From NCBI RefSeq assembly GCF_019599465.1, contig NZ_RKLR01000002.1, forward strand, positions 434,001 through 498,000: a stretch of 64,000 bases of DNA, given 5' to 3'. The DNA is from Haloarcula rubra. GTDB lineage: Archaea > Halobacteriota > Halobacteria > Halobacteriales > Haloarculaceae. The notes under the pieces are model-generated. The model was not told where the DNA came from. It did no database searches and saw nothing but the letters and a program-made list of their open reading frames with translations. Of this stretch, positions 15,873-24,391 are shown piece after piece. Every line of letters begins with the position of its first letter. Position 1 is the stretch's first letter. Position numbers and translations under genes: made by a program.

Positions 15873-16175
15873 ATGGAACGCACGCGTCTCGACTTCGACC
15901 GCTACTTCGAGGTCGTCATGGAGACAGAGGAGGCACAGGCCGCCGAGATGACCGTCGACCCCGGCCGGCGCGTCGGCGGCCCGGAGAACTACCACGCCGA
16001 CAGCGACCAGTGGCTGTTCGTCGCCTCTGGCACCGGCCTCGTAACCGTCGACGGGGCGACCGAACGCGTCGACGCGGGCGACCTGGTCCGCATCGAGGCC
16101 GGCGAACGCCACGGCATCGAGAACGACGGCGAGGCCCCGCTGGAGACGGTCAACTTCTACACGCCGCCGCGTTAG
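15873..16175 (+). CDS. Small single-domain cupin
   Basis: A 100-residue cupin barrel. GGPENYHADSDQWLFVASGTGLVTVDG is a cupin motif 1 with a reduced metal set (a histidine near residue 50 and an acidic residue shortly after), and DAGDLVRIEAGERHGIENDGEAPL is motif 2 with its histidine. A metal site is therefore likely. The ligand is unknown. The stop codon interlocks with that of the convergent gene (TTAG, 4-bp overlap). Confidence 0.8.
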   Translation: MERTRLDFDRYFEVVMETEEAQAAEMTVDPGRRVGGPENYHADSDQWLFVASGTGLVTVDGATERVDAGDLVRIEAGERHGIENDGEAPLETVNFYTPPR

Positions 16176-17257
16176 GCCACGCCGGCCTGTTCGTCCATCG
16201 GGTCGCGGATGTCGCCGACGACGGCCTCCAGCGCGTCGGTGACGGTCAGCATCCCGAGCACCTCGCCGTCTTCGATGACCAGCGCGAGTTCCTGACTCTC
16301 GGCCTGAAACCGGTCGATGGCGTCGCTGACGCTGGTGTTCGCCGTCATCGTCATCGGCGGGGCCGCGACGGCCTCGAGGTCGATGCCGTCGAGTAGGGTG
16401 CCGTCCAGCGGTTCCTCGCCCTGTTCGCGGACGAGTTCGGGGACGTAGACGATGCCGAGGAACTCGTCGAGGCTCTCGCCGACCAGCGGGTACCGGGTGT
16501 GTGGCGTCTCGGCGACCCGGCGGGCGTTCTCGGTCTCGCCGAGCGTCGTTGACAGGACGACCATCTCATCGCGGGGGACCATCACGTCCCGGACCTGCTG
16601 GTCGCCGGCGTGGAGCGCTGCCAGCACCTCCTCACGGCGCTCCTCGGAGAGGTCGCCCTCGCTCAGCACCGACCCGAGTTTGTTCCGGAGGTCCGCGCGG
16701 GACTCGATGACGTCCTCCTCGGTTTCGAGCCACGCACCCGTCATCTCGATGCCGAACAGTCCCAGCGTCCACTTCGCGACGGCGTCGCCCAGCGTGATGA
16801 GCGGCGAGATGAGCCAGTTGAACCAGTACAGCGGCGTCGCCCCGTAGCGACAGACGAACTGCGCTCGTTCGACCCCCAGATACGTCGGCGTCTGCTCACC
16901 GTGGGTCAGGTGGACGAGGTTGATGATGAGGAAGGCGATGAGCGCACCGAGACCGATACCGGCCAGTCGCGACCCGGCGAACACCGGTTCGAAGATGGCC
17001 GCGAGCGCTGGTTCGGCGACGATACCCACCGCGATAGAGGAGGCGGTGATACCGACCTGACAGGTGGTGAGATATATCTCGAGGTCGTTGGTCATCTCCC
17101 ACGCTCGCTCCAGGGCGGCGTTACCGTCGTTCACGAACTCGCCTTCGGTGAACTGCCGGGCGCGAGTCAGTGCGAACTCGATGGCCACGAAGAAGCCGTT
17201 GGCGAGGATGAGGCCGAGGCCAGCGAGCAGTCTGACCGCTATCTCGACGGGTTGCAT
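16172..17257 (-). CDS. CNNM/CorC-like hemolysin-family membrane protein
   Basis: A 361-residue protein with an N-terminal DUF21 membrane domain, including NGFFVAIEFALTRARQF near residue 20, which is the conserved family segment, then two CBS domains (RDVMVPRDEMVVLSTT near 235 and AAPPMTMTANTSVSDAI near 300). It lacks the full C-terminal CorC domain. Relatives are magnesium or other divalent-cation transporters, so ion export controlled by nucleotide binding to CBS is plausible. The start MQPVEIAVRLLAGL (complement 17255-17257) puts the first helix at the N-terminus; an ATG 42 bases upstream is an alternative. Confidence 0.82.
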   Translation of the reverse strand: MQPVEIAVRLLAGLGLILANGFFVAIEFALTRARQFTEGEFVNDGNAALERAWEMTNDLEIYLTTCQVGITASSIAVGIVAEPALAAIFEPVFAGSRLAGIGLGALIAFLIINLVHLTHGEQTPTYLGVERAQFVCRYGATPLYWFNWLISPLITLGDAVAKWTLGLFGIEMTGAWLETEEDVIESRADLRNKLGSVLSEGDLSEERREEVLAALHAGDQQVRDVMVPRDEMVVLSTTLGETENARRVAETPHTRYPLVGESLDEFLGIVYVPELVREQGEEPLDGTLLDGIDLEAVAAPPMTMTANTSVSDAIDRFQAESQELALVIEDGEVLGMLTVTDALEAVVGDIRDPMDEQAGVA

Positions 17258-17341
17258 TGGCCGTGGGTTCTCGTTCGACCCGGGAAAAAGTACTGTCATC
17301 GAGCGGGCACGGAACCGCGCCGATGCCCCCGGCTCGCCCGG

Positions 17342-18130
17342 TCAGAACGGGAACAGCGAGTCGGCCTCGGAGTCCCGCTCCAGCAGTTCTATCTCGTGGC
17401 CGTCGGGGTCCTTCGTGAACGCGTACATGTCGTCACAGCTCTCGGGGTCGCGGTAGTCCGCGGCCTCGCGGGTCATTAGCTGGTCCCAGTCGTCCTGTAG
17501 GTCGTCGAGTCGGACACAGAGGTGGCCCCAGCCGTCGCCCATCTCGTAGCTCCGGCCGTCGTAGTTGTAGGTGAGTTCGACGGACATCTCCTCGGGGGCG
17601 GCGTCGGTCGGTTCGACGAAGTAGTTCGCGAAGGTGTCGGACTCCCAGCGCCCCACCTCGTCGTAGCCGAACTTGCGGGTCCAGAAGCCCAGCGCCGCGT
17701 CGGCGTCCTCGACGCGAATCATCGTGTGGTCGAGGCTCCACTTCGCGCCGTGGTCGCGCTGGACGATTTCGACCTCGTGGCCGTCCGGGTCCTTGACGAA
17801 CGCGTAGCGCCCGCCGCAGGACTCGGGGTCGCGGTAGTCCTCGACGCCCTCCTCCATCAGCTGTTCGTACGCCGCTTCGAGTTCGCCCTCGGGGACCCGC
17901 ACCGCGATGTGGCCCCACGCGTCCCCGATGTCGGGCGTCTCGCCCTCGTTGTGGGTAATCTCCAGCATCGCGCCGTCCTCGTGCATCTCCTCGGGCCCGA
18001 GGTAGACGATGGTGAACCCGTCGCCCTCGTGGCGGTCCTTCTCCTCGTAGTCCAGATGTGTCTGGTACCAGTCCAGCGACTCCTCGAGGTCGGCGACGCG
18101 AATCATCGTGTGGTCGAGTGTACCGTCCAT
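17342..18130 (-). CDS. Two-domain VOC (glyoxalase/dioxygenase fold) protein
   Basis: A 262-residue protein made of two similar VOC modules. Each begins LDHTMIRV (near residues 5 and 133) and ends YRDPESC...YAF[VT]KDPDGHE[VI]E, which includes the metal ligands H and E. GLO1-like enzymes detoxify methylglyoxal; two modules in one chain resemble the monomeric type. The haloarchaeal substrate is unproven. Start MDGTLDHT (complement 18128-18130) is preferred over an in-frame ATG nine codons upstream because LDHTMIRV is near-terminal in the family. Confidence 0.85.
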   Translation of the reverse strand: MDGTLDHTMIRVADLEESLDWYQTHLDYEEKDRHEGDGFTIVYLGPEEMHEDGAMLEITHNEGETPDIGDAWGHIAVRVPEGELEAAYEQLMEEGVEDYRDPESCGGRYAFVKDPDGHEVEIVQRDHGAKWSLDHTMIRVEDADAALGFWTRKFGYDEVGRWESDTFANYFVEPTDAAPEEMSVELTYNYDGRSYEMGDGWGHLCVRLDDLQDDWDQLMTREAADYRDPESCDDMYAFTKDPDGHEIELLERDSEADSLFPF

Positions 18131-18205
18131 ACCTCCCCCCAGTAGCCGGGCGAACAAAAGCGGTCGGCCCGAGCGCCAAGTCGGCGGCCGGTCCGCCCGT
18201 CCCGC

Positions 18206-19141
18206 TCACCCGCCGAAGTCGTAGGTGACGCCGGTCAACTCCTCGGAGACGTCCCAGAGTCGCTCGGCGTCGGCCTCGTCCCGCGAGGCCGCGTTCGACT
18301 GCTGGAACTCGGGGTGGCCGCGCATGTCCAGCAAGCCGTCGGGCCCGACGTACTCGCCGCCGATGACCGCCTCGGCGGTGGCGGCGTACAGCATCGGCAG
18401 CGCCCCCTGTGCGGCCGACTGACCGAACAGCGCGTTTGCGACCTTCATCCCGGCCATCCGGAGCGACGACCCCATCTCGCGAGGGCCGCGGAACTGCAGG
18501 TCCGTGTCGGCGTACCCCGGGTGACAGGCGACGCTGCGGACGTCGGCGCCGCTCTCGTCCAGCCGCCGTTCGAGTTCGTAGGCGAAGAGGAGGTTCGCCA
18601 GCTTGCTCTGCCCGTAGGCCGACCACTTCCCGTAGTCCCGCTCGGACTGGAGGTCCGCGAAGTCCAGCTCGCCCATCTCGTGGGCGCCGGAGGACTGCGT
18701 GACGACGCGGGCCTCGCCGTCGCTCGCTCGGAGCGCGGGGAGCAGGTGGCCCGTCAGCGCGAAGTGGCCGAAGTGGTTCACGCCCAGTTGCATCTCGAAG
18801 CCGTCGGCCGTCTCCTGTCGCGGGATGGCCATCACGCCGGCGTTGTTACAGAGGACGTCGACGGCGTCGTACTCCTCGCGGACGACCTCGGCGAACGCCG
18901 CGACGCTGTCGAGGTCGGCGAGGTCACACTCCCGGACGTCGAGTTCGCCCCTGCCGTCGGCGCGGCGAATCTCCGAGGCGGCCCGCTCACCCCGGTCGAG
19001 ACTCCGACACGCCATCACGACGGTCGCGCCCTTCCGGGCGAACGCCTTCGTCCCCTCGTAGCCGAGGCCGCTGTTGGCCCCGGTCACGACTACTGTCTGG
19101 TCCTCCATCGCCGGCATGTCGTCGGCGGTCCAGCCTGCCAT
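18206..19141 (-). CDS. Short-chain dehydrogenase (retinol dehydrogenase/WWOX-like branch)
   Basis: A 311-residue SDR. The NAD(P)-binding loop is VVVTGANSGLGYEGTK near residues 17-30, NNAGVM near 92, the catalytic serine in VTQSSGAHEMG near 142, and the YGQSK catalytic pair near 167. The arginine in the strand after the loop (ACRSLDRGE) suggests NADPH. The substrate cannot be deduced. Two in-frame ATGs (MAGWTADDMPAMEDQ) are possible; I used the first after an AT-rich upstream patch. Confidence 0.88.
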   Translation of the reverse strand: MAGWTADDMPAMEDQTVVVTGANSGLGYEGTKAFARKGATVVMACRSLDRGERAASEIRRADGRGELDVRECDLADLDSVAAFAEVVREEYDAVDVLCNNAGVMAIPRQETADGFEMQLGVNHFGHFALTGHLLPALRASDGEARVVTQSSGAHEMGELDFADLQSERDYGKWSAYGQSKLANLLFAYELERRLDESGADVRSVACHPGYADTDLQFRGPREMGSSLRMAGMKVANALFGQSAAQGALPMLYAATAEAVIGGEYVGPDGLLDMRGHPEFQQSNAASRDEADAERLWDVSEELTGVTYDFGG

Positions 19142-19223
19142 GGACCCTCGTTGGGACCGGACACACAGAAACCTCTCGGCGAAACAGATGGGCATTTGCC
19201 CGTCGAGCGGGTACGGCCGGGTG

Positions 19224-19472
19224 ATGAGCGACGTGTCCGTCACGGTGTACACGCGCGAGGACTGTCACCTCTGTGCGGAGGCCGTCGACACCATCGAACG
19301 GGTCGCCGCCGACGAGGGCGTCGAACTGGACCTCTCGCTGGTCGACGTCGACACCGACGAGGAACTGCGCGAACGGTACGGCGAACGCGTCCCCTACGTC
19401 CTGCTCGACGGGTCGCCGGCGTTCAAGTACCGCGTCGACGAGCGTCGACTGCGTCGGAAGTTGACCGCGTAG
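19224..19472 (+). CDS. Glutaredoxin-like protein
   Basis: An 82-residue thioredoxin-fold protein: VTVYTREDCHLCAEAV has the CHLC redox pair near residues 14-17, and GERVPYVLLDG carries the cis-proline. The CxxC type with leucine before the second cysteine is common in DUF836/YruB-like glutaredoxins. It likely reduces disulfides using thioredoxin or gamma-glutamylcysteine systems of haloarchaea. ATG 19224 and GTG 19221 are adjacent possible starts. Its stop directly abuts the stop of convergent thiE. Confidence 0.85.
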   Translation: MSDVSVTVYTREDCHLCAEAVDTIERVAADEGVELDLSLVDVDTDEELRERYGERVPYVLLDGSPAFKYRVDERRLRRKLTA

Positions 19473-20117
19473 TCACCGCTCGGCCCGGCCGCGTTCGACC
19501 GCCTCGCGGAGCGCCGCCGTCGCCGCCTCGGGGTCGTCGGCCCCGGTGATGGCGGTGATGACCGCGACGCCGTCGGCCCCTGCGCGGGCCACCTCGGCGG
19601 CGTTCTCGGCCGTGATGCCGCCGATGGCGACGGTGGGGAGGTCGACGGCGGCGGCGACGTCGGCGACGCGCTCCGGCCCGATGCCGTGTTCCTCGTCGGG
19701 GATGTCGTCTTTCGACCCCGTGGCGTACACCGCGCCGACGCCCAGATAGTCCGCGCCGGCGGCCTCGGCGGCCTCGGCGTCCGCGACGGTCGATACCGAG
19801 CGCCCGACGATGGCGTCCTCGCCGAGTATCTCGCGGGCCGCGGCCACCGGCAGGTCGTCGTCGCCCAGGTGGACGCCGTCGGCGTCGAGCGACTGTGCGA
19901 GGTCCACGCGGTCGTTGACGACGAAGGGCACGCCGGCCTCGCGGGTCAGGTCGCGAATCTCGCGGCCCATCTCGTAGCGCTCGCGGACGGTGCGGTCCTT
20001 CTCGCGCAACTGGACGACGCCGACGCCGCCCGAGACGGCCGCCTCGACTATCTCCCGGGTGGTCCGCCCCGCCGACAGCGACTCGCCGGTCACCAGATAC
20101 ACGTCCCAGTCGACCAT
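19473..20117 (-). CDS. thiE: Thiamine-phosphate synthase
   Basis: A 214-residue ThiE, which joins HMP pyrophosphate and thiazole phosphate into thiamine phosphate. Motifs: VGVVQLREKD (near 34), VPFVVNDRVDLA (near 65), ADGVHLGDDDLP (near 77), VGRSVST (near 100), ADYLGVGAVYATGSKDD (near 118), and VAIGGITAENA (near 167). Length and order fit the family fully. The ATG with complement at 20115-20117 gives MVDWDVYLVTGE, directly at the first strand. The thiamine genes at 42.6-46.5 kb are on the same chromosome stretch but far away. Confidence 0.95.
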   Translation of the reverse strand: MVDWDVYLVTGESLSAGRTTREIVEAAVSGGVGVVQLREKDRTVRERYEMGREIRDLTREAGVPFVVNDRVDLAQSLDADGVHLGDDDLPVAAAREILGEDAIVGRSVSTVADAEAAEAAGADYLGVGAVYATGSKDDIPDEEHGIGPERVADVAAAVDLPTVAIGGITAENAAEVARAGADGVAVITAITGADDPEAATAALREAVERGRAER

Positions 20118-20209
20118 GGTCGCCGGTCGGTCGGCGCTACGCCTGTCTCTTGCGGTCTGTGACGGTCCTGTGCCAAAGGTATTATTCGCAAGCACGCCTT
20201 CGTTCGGTC

Positions 20210-21346
20210 GTGCGAAACTTCCACGTCACGACGGTGTGGGGCATTCCCATCCGCGTCAACATCTCACTGCTCGTCTTCTTGCCGGTGCTCGCGTGGCTCA
20301 TCGGGAGCGGGTCACAGATAGAACTGTACGCCGGCCTCGTCGGCGGCCTCGCCGGGACGACGCTCGACCTCGCTCGCTTACAGGCCGGGTCGACGCCGTG
20401 GCTCGTCGGGACGCTGGCGGCAGTCGGACTGTTCGTCAGCGTCACGCTCCACGAACTCGGCCACGCGTGGGCGGCGATGCGCTACGACCTCGAAGTCGAG
20501 TCCATCACGCTGTGGATTCTCGGCGGGCTGGCGAGCTTCAAGCAGATGCCCAGAGAGTGGAACCGCGAGTTCTGGATAGCGGTCGCCGGCCCGATAACCA
20601 GCATCCTCGTCGGCGTCGTCTGTTACGCCGGCCTGCTGGCGCTGCCGGCCAGTGCGACCGTCACGCTGTTCGTCGTCGGCTGGCTGGCGGTGACGAACGT
20701 CTTCCTCGCGGTGTTCAACATGCTCCCGGCGTTCCCGATGGACGGTGGCCGCGTCCTGCGGGCGTTGCTCGCGCGCTCCCGCCCGTACGCCTCCGCGACG
20801 CGCATCGCCGCCCGCATCGGGACGGCCTTCGCCGTCCTCTTCGCCGTCGTCGGTGCGCTCTCTTTCAGTCCCTTGCTCCTCTTGCTCGCGCTGTTCATCT
20901 ACGCCGCCGCGACGGGCGAGTCCCGGACCGTCGCGCTGTCGGACCTGCTCGACGGCCTGACCGTCGGCGACGTGGCCCGACCGGCGGCGCTGACCATCGA
21001 GGCCGAGGCCAGCGTCGAGGACCTGGTCGACCGGATGTTCGCCGACCGCTCGACGGAGTTCACCGTCACGCAGGGTGGTGAGGTGGTCGGCGTCGTCACC
21101 GTCGCGGACTTCCACGCCCTCTCGCAGGCAGAACGCTCCTCGGACACCGTCGCCGACCTGATGGAGACGGACCTGCCACGGCTGGCCGCCGACCTCTCGG
21201 CGTTCGACGCGCTGGTCGAACTCGACACGTCCCGGGCGAGCGCCGCTCTCGTCGAGGGGCCGGACGGCGTCCACGTCGTCTCCCGCGAGGACTTCTCTTC
21301 GGCGATGGAGATGCGTCGTCTGGTCGGGACCGGCGACCCGTTCTAG
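20210..21346 (+). CDS. Site-2 protease-like zinc metalloprotease with CBS domains
   Basis: A 378-residue M50-family membrane protease. HELGH lies at residues 81-85 inside a hydrophobic helix, and the second-half motif NMLPAFPMDGGRVLRALL (near 175) supplies the aspartate ligand. Two CBS motifs follow (near 250-300 and 310-365), as in archaeal and cyanobacterial S2P homologues. It probably cleaves membrane-embedded regulators, gated by nucleotide binding. The start is a GTG at 20210 (MRNFHVTTVWGIPIRV), 20-30 nt after the TATA-like GGTATTATTC; upstream codons are not family-like. Its stop interlocks with the next gene (CTAG). Confidence 0.88.
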   Translation: MRNFHVTTVWGIPIRVNISLLVFLPVLAWLIGSGSQIELYAGLVGGLAGTTLDLARLQAGSTPWLVGTLAAVGLFVSVTLHELGHAWAAMRYDLEVESITLWILGGLASFKQMPREWNREFWIAVAGPITSILVGVVCYAGLLALPASATVTLFVVGWLAVTNVFLAVFNMLPAFPMDGGRVLRALLARSRPYASATRIAARIGTAFAVLFAVVGALSFSPLLLLLALFIYAAATGESRTVALSDLLDGLTVGDVARPAALTIEAEASVEDLVDRMFADRSTEFTVTQGGEVVGVVTVADFHALSQAERSSDTVADLMETDLPRLAADLSAFDALVELDTSRASAALVEGPDGVHVVSREDFSSAMEMRRLVGTGDPF

Positions 21347-22698
21347 TCGCGCTGGCGGTACCAGTCGACGCTCCCGGCGGCCACCCCGAGTAGCGCGACG
21401 ACCGAGAGCGCGAGGTGGGCCTCGCCGAACCAGAAGGGGACCCACGGCGCGACGGCCCGGACGCCGACTAACGCCAGCGAGAGCCCCGGAATCCGGCCGC
21501 CGTCGGTGGCCGTCCCGGTCCCGGTCGCCGCCTCCGTGGCGGTTCCGGTCCCGGCCGCCCCGTCGGCCGTCCCGTACAGTTGCGCGCCGACCCGTTCGCC
21601 CTCGGGGAGTCGCTCGGCCTCGTAGGGGATGGGTGAGTCGCTGGGCGTCCCCGTGCTCCAGACGACGGTGCCGTTCGGCGTCACCTCGAACACGCGCTTG
21701 TTCAGCGTGTCGGTGACCAGCGTGTTGCCGTTGTCCAACCGGTCGGCGTCACGGGGCCAGTGGACGTCGATGCCGCCCGCCCGTTCGAGCGTCCAGACCG
21801 GCTCCCAGCGGCCGTCCTCGCGGTGGAGTTCGACCACGCGGTCGTTGTCCGAGTCCGCGACGAGGACTGCCCCCTCGCCGAGCCACTGGGGGTTGTGCTG
21901 GTGGTTCAGAACCTCGGGGTTGCCACAGCGCATGTCGCCGTCACCGTCGAAGTCCGACAGTTGGCCGCCGACGCGGCAGGTGCTGTCGTCGCTCCCGCGG
22001 TCCTCGTTTATGACTTCGACGACGCCCTCGCCGCGCTCTATCAGCAGAATCTGGTTGGCGTTACGCACCGAGACGAGGTAGTGCGTCTCGTTGACGGCGT
22101 CCACGTCGTTGATGTGCAACCAGTCGCGCTTGGTCACGTCCGGCGGCGCGTCGTAGAACGAGGACGCGTTCCACTGCCACGTCACCGTCCCGTCCTCGAC
22201 GGTGAAGACGCGCTCGTGTTCCATGTCCGAGAGCAGGTACTCGCCGGAGTCTAGCCGTTCGACGTCGTGGGTCTCGCTGTTCTTCGCGGTGCGGACGGGG
22301 AAGGCGTACTCGGAGACGACGCTCGGCCCGCCGTCGGCGTCGGGGTCGATGATGCGGAACCCGGTCTTCGTACACGGGGCCTCGTAGGGGCCACACCCGG
22401 AGTCGTACCCCGAGTGCATGAACCCGGCCATCACGGTGCCGTTCGGCAGCATCGTCACGTCGAAGTAGCTGTCGGCGCTGTCCTCGCGCCACGCGATAGA
22501 GCCGTTCTCGACGAGGTAGACGCTCCCTTTCTCGTGCCACCCGGGGCCACCGCCCTGTGACCCGACGAGCGTCGCCCCCTCGCTCCCGTCGCCGGCGACG
22601 CCGCGGTCCGGCGCCGTCGCCGCACCGACCGCGAGCGTTCCGACGAGGAGGAGGCAACTCAGAGCGACGAGCGCGGCACCGCGCGTGGCACGTTCCAT
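21343..22698 (-). CDS. Arylsulfotransferase-like secreted/membrane-anchored beta-propeller protein
   Basis: A 451-residue protein with a signal-type N-terminus (RATRGAALVALSCLLLVGTLA) and a single C-terminal helix (LALSVVALLGVAAGSVDWYRQRD) likely to anchor it in the membrane with the propeller outside. Repeated blades such as THDVERLDSGEYLLSDMEHERVF, HINDVDAVNETHYLVSVR and NHQHNPQWLGEGAVLVADSDNDRVVEL place it with arylsulfotransferase (ASST)-type proteins. A threonine/alanine/glycine-rich stalk (TGTATEAATGTGTAT) precedes the anchor. Enzymatic activity is unproven; many archaeal members may be sugar or sulfate binders. ATG 22698 is chosen; a GTG directly before it is possible. Confidence 0.8.
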   Translation of the reverse strand: MERATRGAALVALSCLLLVGTLAVGAATAPDRGVAGDGSEGATLVGSQGGGPGWHEKGSVYLVENGSIAWREDSADSYFDVTMLPNGTVMAGFMHSGYDSGCGPYEAPCTKTGFRIIDPDADGGPSVVSEYAFPVRTAKNSETHDVERLDSGEYLLSDMEHERVFTVEDGTVTWQWNASSFYDAPPDVTKRDWLHINDVDAVNETHYLVSVRNANQILLIERGEGVVEVINEDRGSDDSTCRVGGQLSDFDGDGDMRCGNPEVLNHQHNPQWLGEGAVLVADSDNDRVVELHREDGRWEPVWTLERAGGIDVHWPRDADRLDNGNTLVTDTLNKRVFEVTPNGTVVWSTGTPSDSPIPYEAERLPEGERVGAQLYGTADGAAGTGTATEAATGTGTATDGGRIPGLSLALVGVRAVAPWVPFWFGEAHLALSVVALLGVAAGSVDWYRQRD

Positions 22699-22785
22699 CA
22701 CCCCCGTCTCCGCCGACGGCGGAAAAAAGCCTTCCGGGGTCGGCGGGCGGTAGCTACAAAGGCCACGCCGACGCAGGCCACGACG

Positions 22786-23640
22786 ATGCAGTCAGGACTC
22801 GCCGAGGCGTTCTCGTCGCTCGTCGGCACCGACCCACTCGTCACGGGACTGGTCGGCGGCCTCGTCATCGCCGGGATGAACCTCTTCGGGGCCTCGCTCG
22901 TGTTGGTGTGGCGAGACCCCTCCCAGGAGGCGCTGGACACCGCACTCGGGTTCGCCGCCGGCGTCATGCTGGCGGCGGCGTTCACGAGCCTCATCATCCC
23001 CGGCATTGAGGAGTACTCCGGCGGCAACCCGATTCCGACGCTCGTCGGCGTCGGACTGGGGGCGCTCTTTCTGGACCAGGCCGACCGGTTCATCCCCCAC
23101 GCCCACTACCTCCTGACCGGGAGCAAGCGAGAGGACGCCGCCCACCCGAGCGAGTCGCTGCCGGTCGACGACCAGCGACTGGCCGGCGTCGTCCTGTTCA
23201 TCCTCGCGATTACGCTCCACAACATGCCCGAGGGGCTGGCCGTCGGCGTCGGGTTCGGCGCGGCCGCCACCGACCCCTCACAACTGGGTGGTGCGCTGGC
23301 GCTGATGCTCGCCATCGGCATCCAGAACGTCCCGGAGGGCCTCGCGGTGTCGGTGGCGGCCGTCAACGCGGGCCTTGACCGCCGCCTCTACGCCGTCGTC
23401 GCGGGCGTCCGGGCCGGCGTCGTCGAGATTCCGCTGGCGATTCTGGGGGCCGTCGCCGTCACGCTGGTCGAACCCTTACTCCCCTACGCGATGGGCTTTG
23501 CGGCGGGGGCGATGCTGTTCGTCATATCCGACGAGATTATCCCGGAGACCCACCGGAGCGGCCACGAACGGGTGGCGACGCTGGGGCTGATGGCCGGCGC
23601 TATCGTCATGCTGTATCTGGACATCTCGCTCGCGGCCTAG
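22786..23640 (+). CDS. ZIP-family metal transporter
   Basis: A 284-residue ZIP protein with about eight helices. The signature pair LHNMPEGLAVGVGFG (near residue 145) and NVPEGLAVSVA (near 185) supplies the H, N, E and P metal-path residues, and VISDEIIPETHR is the conserved end of helix 7/8. It imports or exports zinc or related divalent ions; the haloarchaeal direction is unknown. The gene is divergent from the surface protein, and its stop interlocks with the convergent CPCC protein (CTAG). Confidence 0.9.
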   Translation: MQSGLAEAFSSLVGTDPLVTGLVGGLVIAGMNLFGASLVLVWRDPSQEALDTALGFAAGVMLAAAFTSLIIPGIEEYSGGNPIPTLVGVGLGALFLDQADRFIPHAHYLLTGSKREDAAHPSESLPVDDQRLAGVVLFILAITLHNMPEGLAVGVGFGAAATDPSQLGGALALMLAIGIQNVPEGLAVSVAAVNAGLDRRLYAVVAGVRAGVVEIPLAILGAVAVTLVEPLLPYAMGFAAGAMLFVISDEIIPETHRSGHERVATLGLMAGAIVMLYLDISLAA

Positions 23641-23936
23641 CGGTCGTAGGGCCAGTTCGGGTCCCGGTCGAACCCGTCGGCGGAGACGCAGGCCTCGACC
23701 TCGTCCGGGTCACAGGCCCCGTGCTTCCGGAAGTTCTCCCGTGCCGTCGCCAGCGAGACGTGGTTGGTGTCGCTGACGTAGTCGACGTCGCCGAACTGGG
23801 TCGGGTCGTCGAGCCAGTGACACACTGGGCACACCTCGTAGGACCCCGGCCGCCCCTTCGGGAGTGTCCGGTAGCCACAGCACGGGCAGTACCCCAGTTC
23901 CCGTGCGGCGGGGTTGCCGGGCGTGTCGGTCGACAT
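23637..23936 (-). CDS. CPCC-type cysteine-rich protein
   Basis: A 99-residue protein with YCPCCGYRTLP near residue 16 and YEVCPVCHWLDDPTQ near 33, the pattern of the CPCC family, followed by NHVSLATARENFRKHGACD. Four or five cysteines suggest a zinc ribbon. Such proteins are common in bacteria and haloarchaea and have no known function. Start MSTDTPGNPAA (complement 23934-23936) is chosen over an in-frame ATG nine codons upstream, which lies in an AT-rich promoter-like patch. Confidence 0.75.
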   Translation of the reverse strand: MSTDTPGNPAARELGYCPCCGYRTLPKGRPGSYEVCPVCHWLDDPTQFGDVDYVSDTNHVSLATARENFRKHGACDPDEVEACVSADGFDRDPNWPYDR

Positions 23937-24010
23937 GGCCCGTGGTAAGTGACGACACATCAAAGAACTACCGGGTCGTTCACGGTGGGTGACGACCGCC
24001 CGACAGCGGT

Positions 24011-24295
24011 CTACTCGGACTGTGCGGCCTCGACTTTGCTGGCGTACTCTTCGAGTTCGGCCGCGAGTTCGCGGGCCTGTGCCGCCGACAGGGTGACCGT
24101 GTCGGCGTGGGGCTTCACCGCGTCCAGTTGCGTGTTGTCCATCTCCAACTGGAGTTCGACGTGGTCGGGGTTCTTCCGCGGGGCGGTGACGTTCAGCACC
24201 GCCAGCGCCTCCTCGTCGAAGCCGTGGCCCTCTACCTCGCCGTCGAGCAGGTCGAACGTCGTGTACGCGTTGACCTTCATGATGCGGTCTGCCAT
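24011..24295 (-). CDS. Haloarchaeal conserved protein (DUF6360-like)
   Basis: A 94-residue acidic protein starting MADRIMKVNAYTTFDLLDGEVEG, with a central beta-rich part (VLNVTAPRKNPDHVELQLEMDN) and a C-terminal helix (SAAQARELAAELEEYASKVEAAQ). The pattern is that of a widely conserved haloarchaeal family without known function. No motif for catalysis is visible. Confidence 0.65.
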   Translation of the reverse strand: MADRIMKVNAYTTFDLLDGEVEGHGFDEEALAVLNVTAPRKNPDHVELQLEMDNTQLDAVKPHADTVTLSAAQARELAAELEEYASKVEAAQSE

Positions 24296-24391
24296 GCGAT
24301 AGCGTTGGCGCGTCGTGGTCTAAACGCCTGCGCTCTCGGTCCTCGCTGGCAGCGACCGTCGGTCGCGTACCCGGCAGAGACGGTCGGTCGG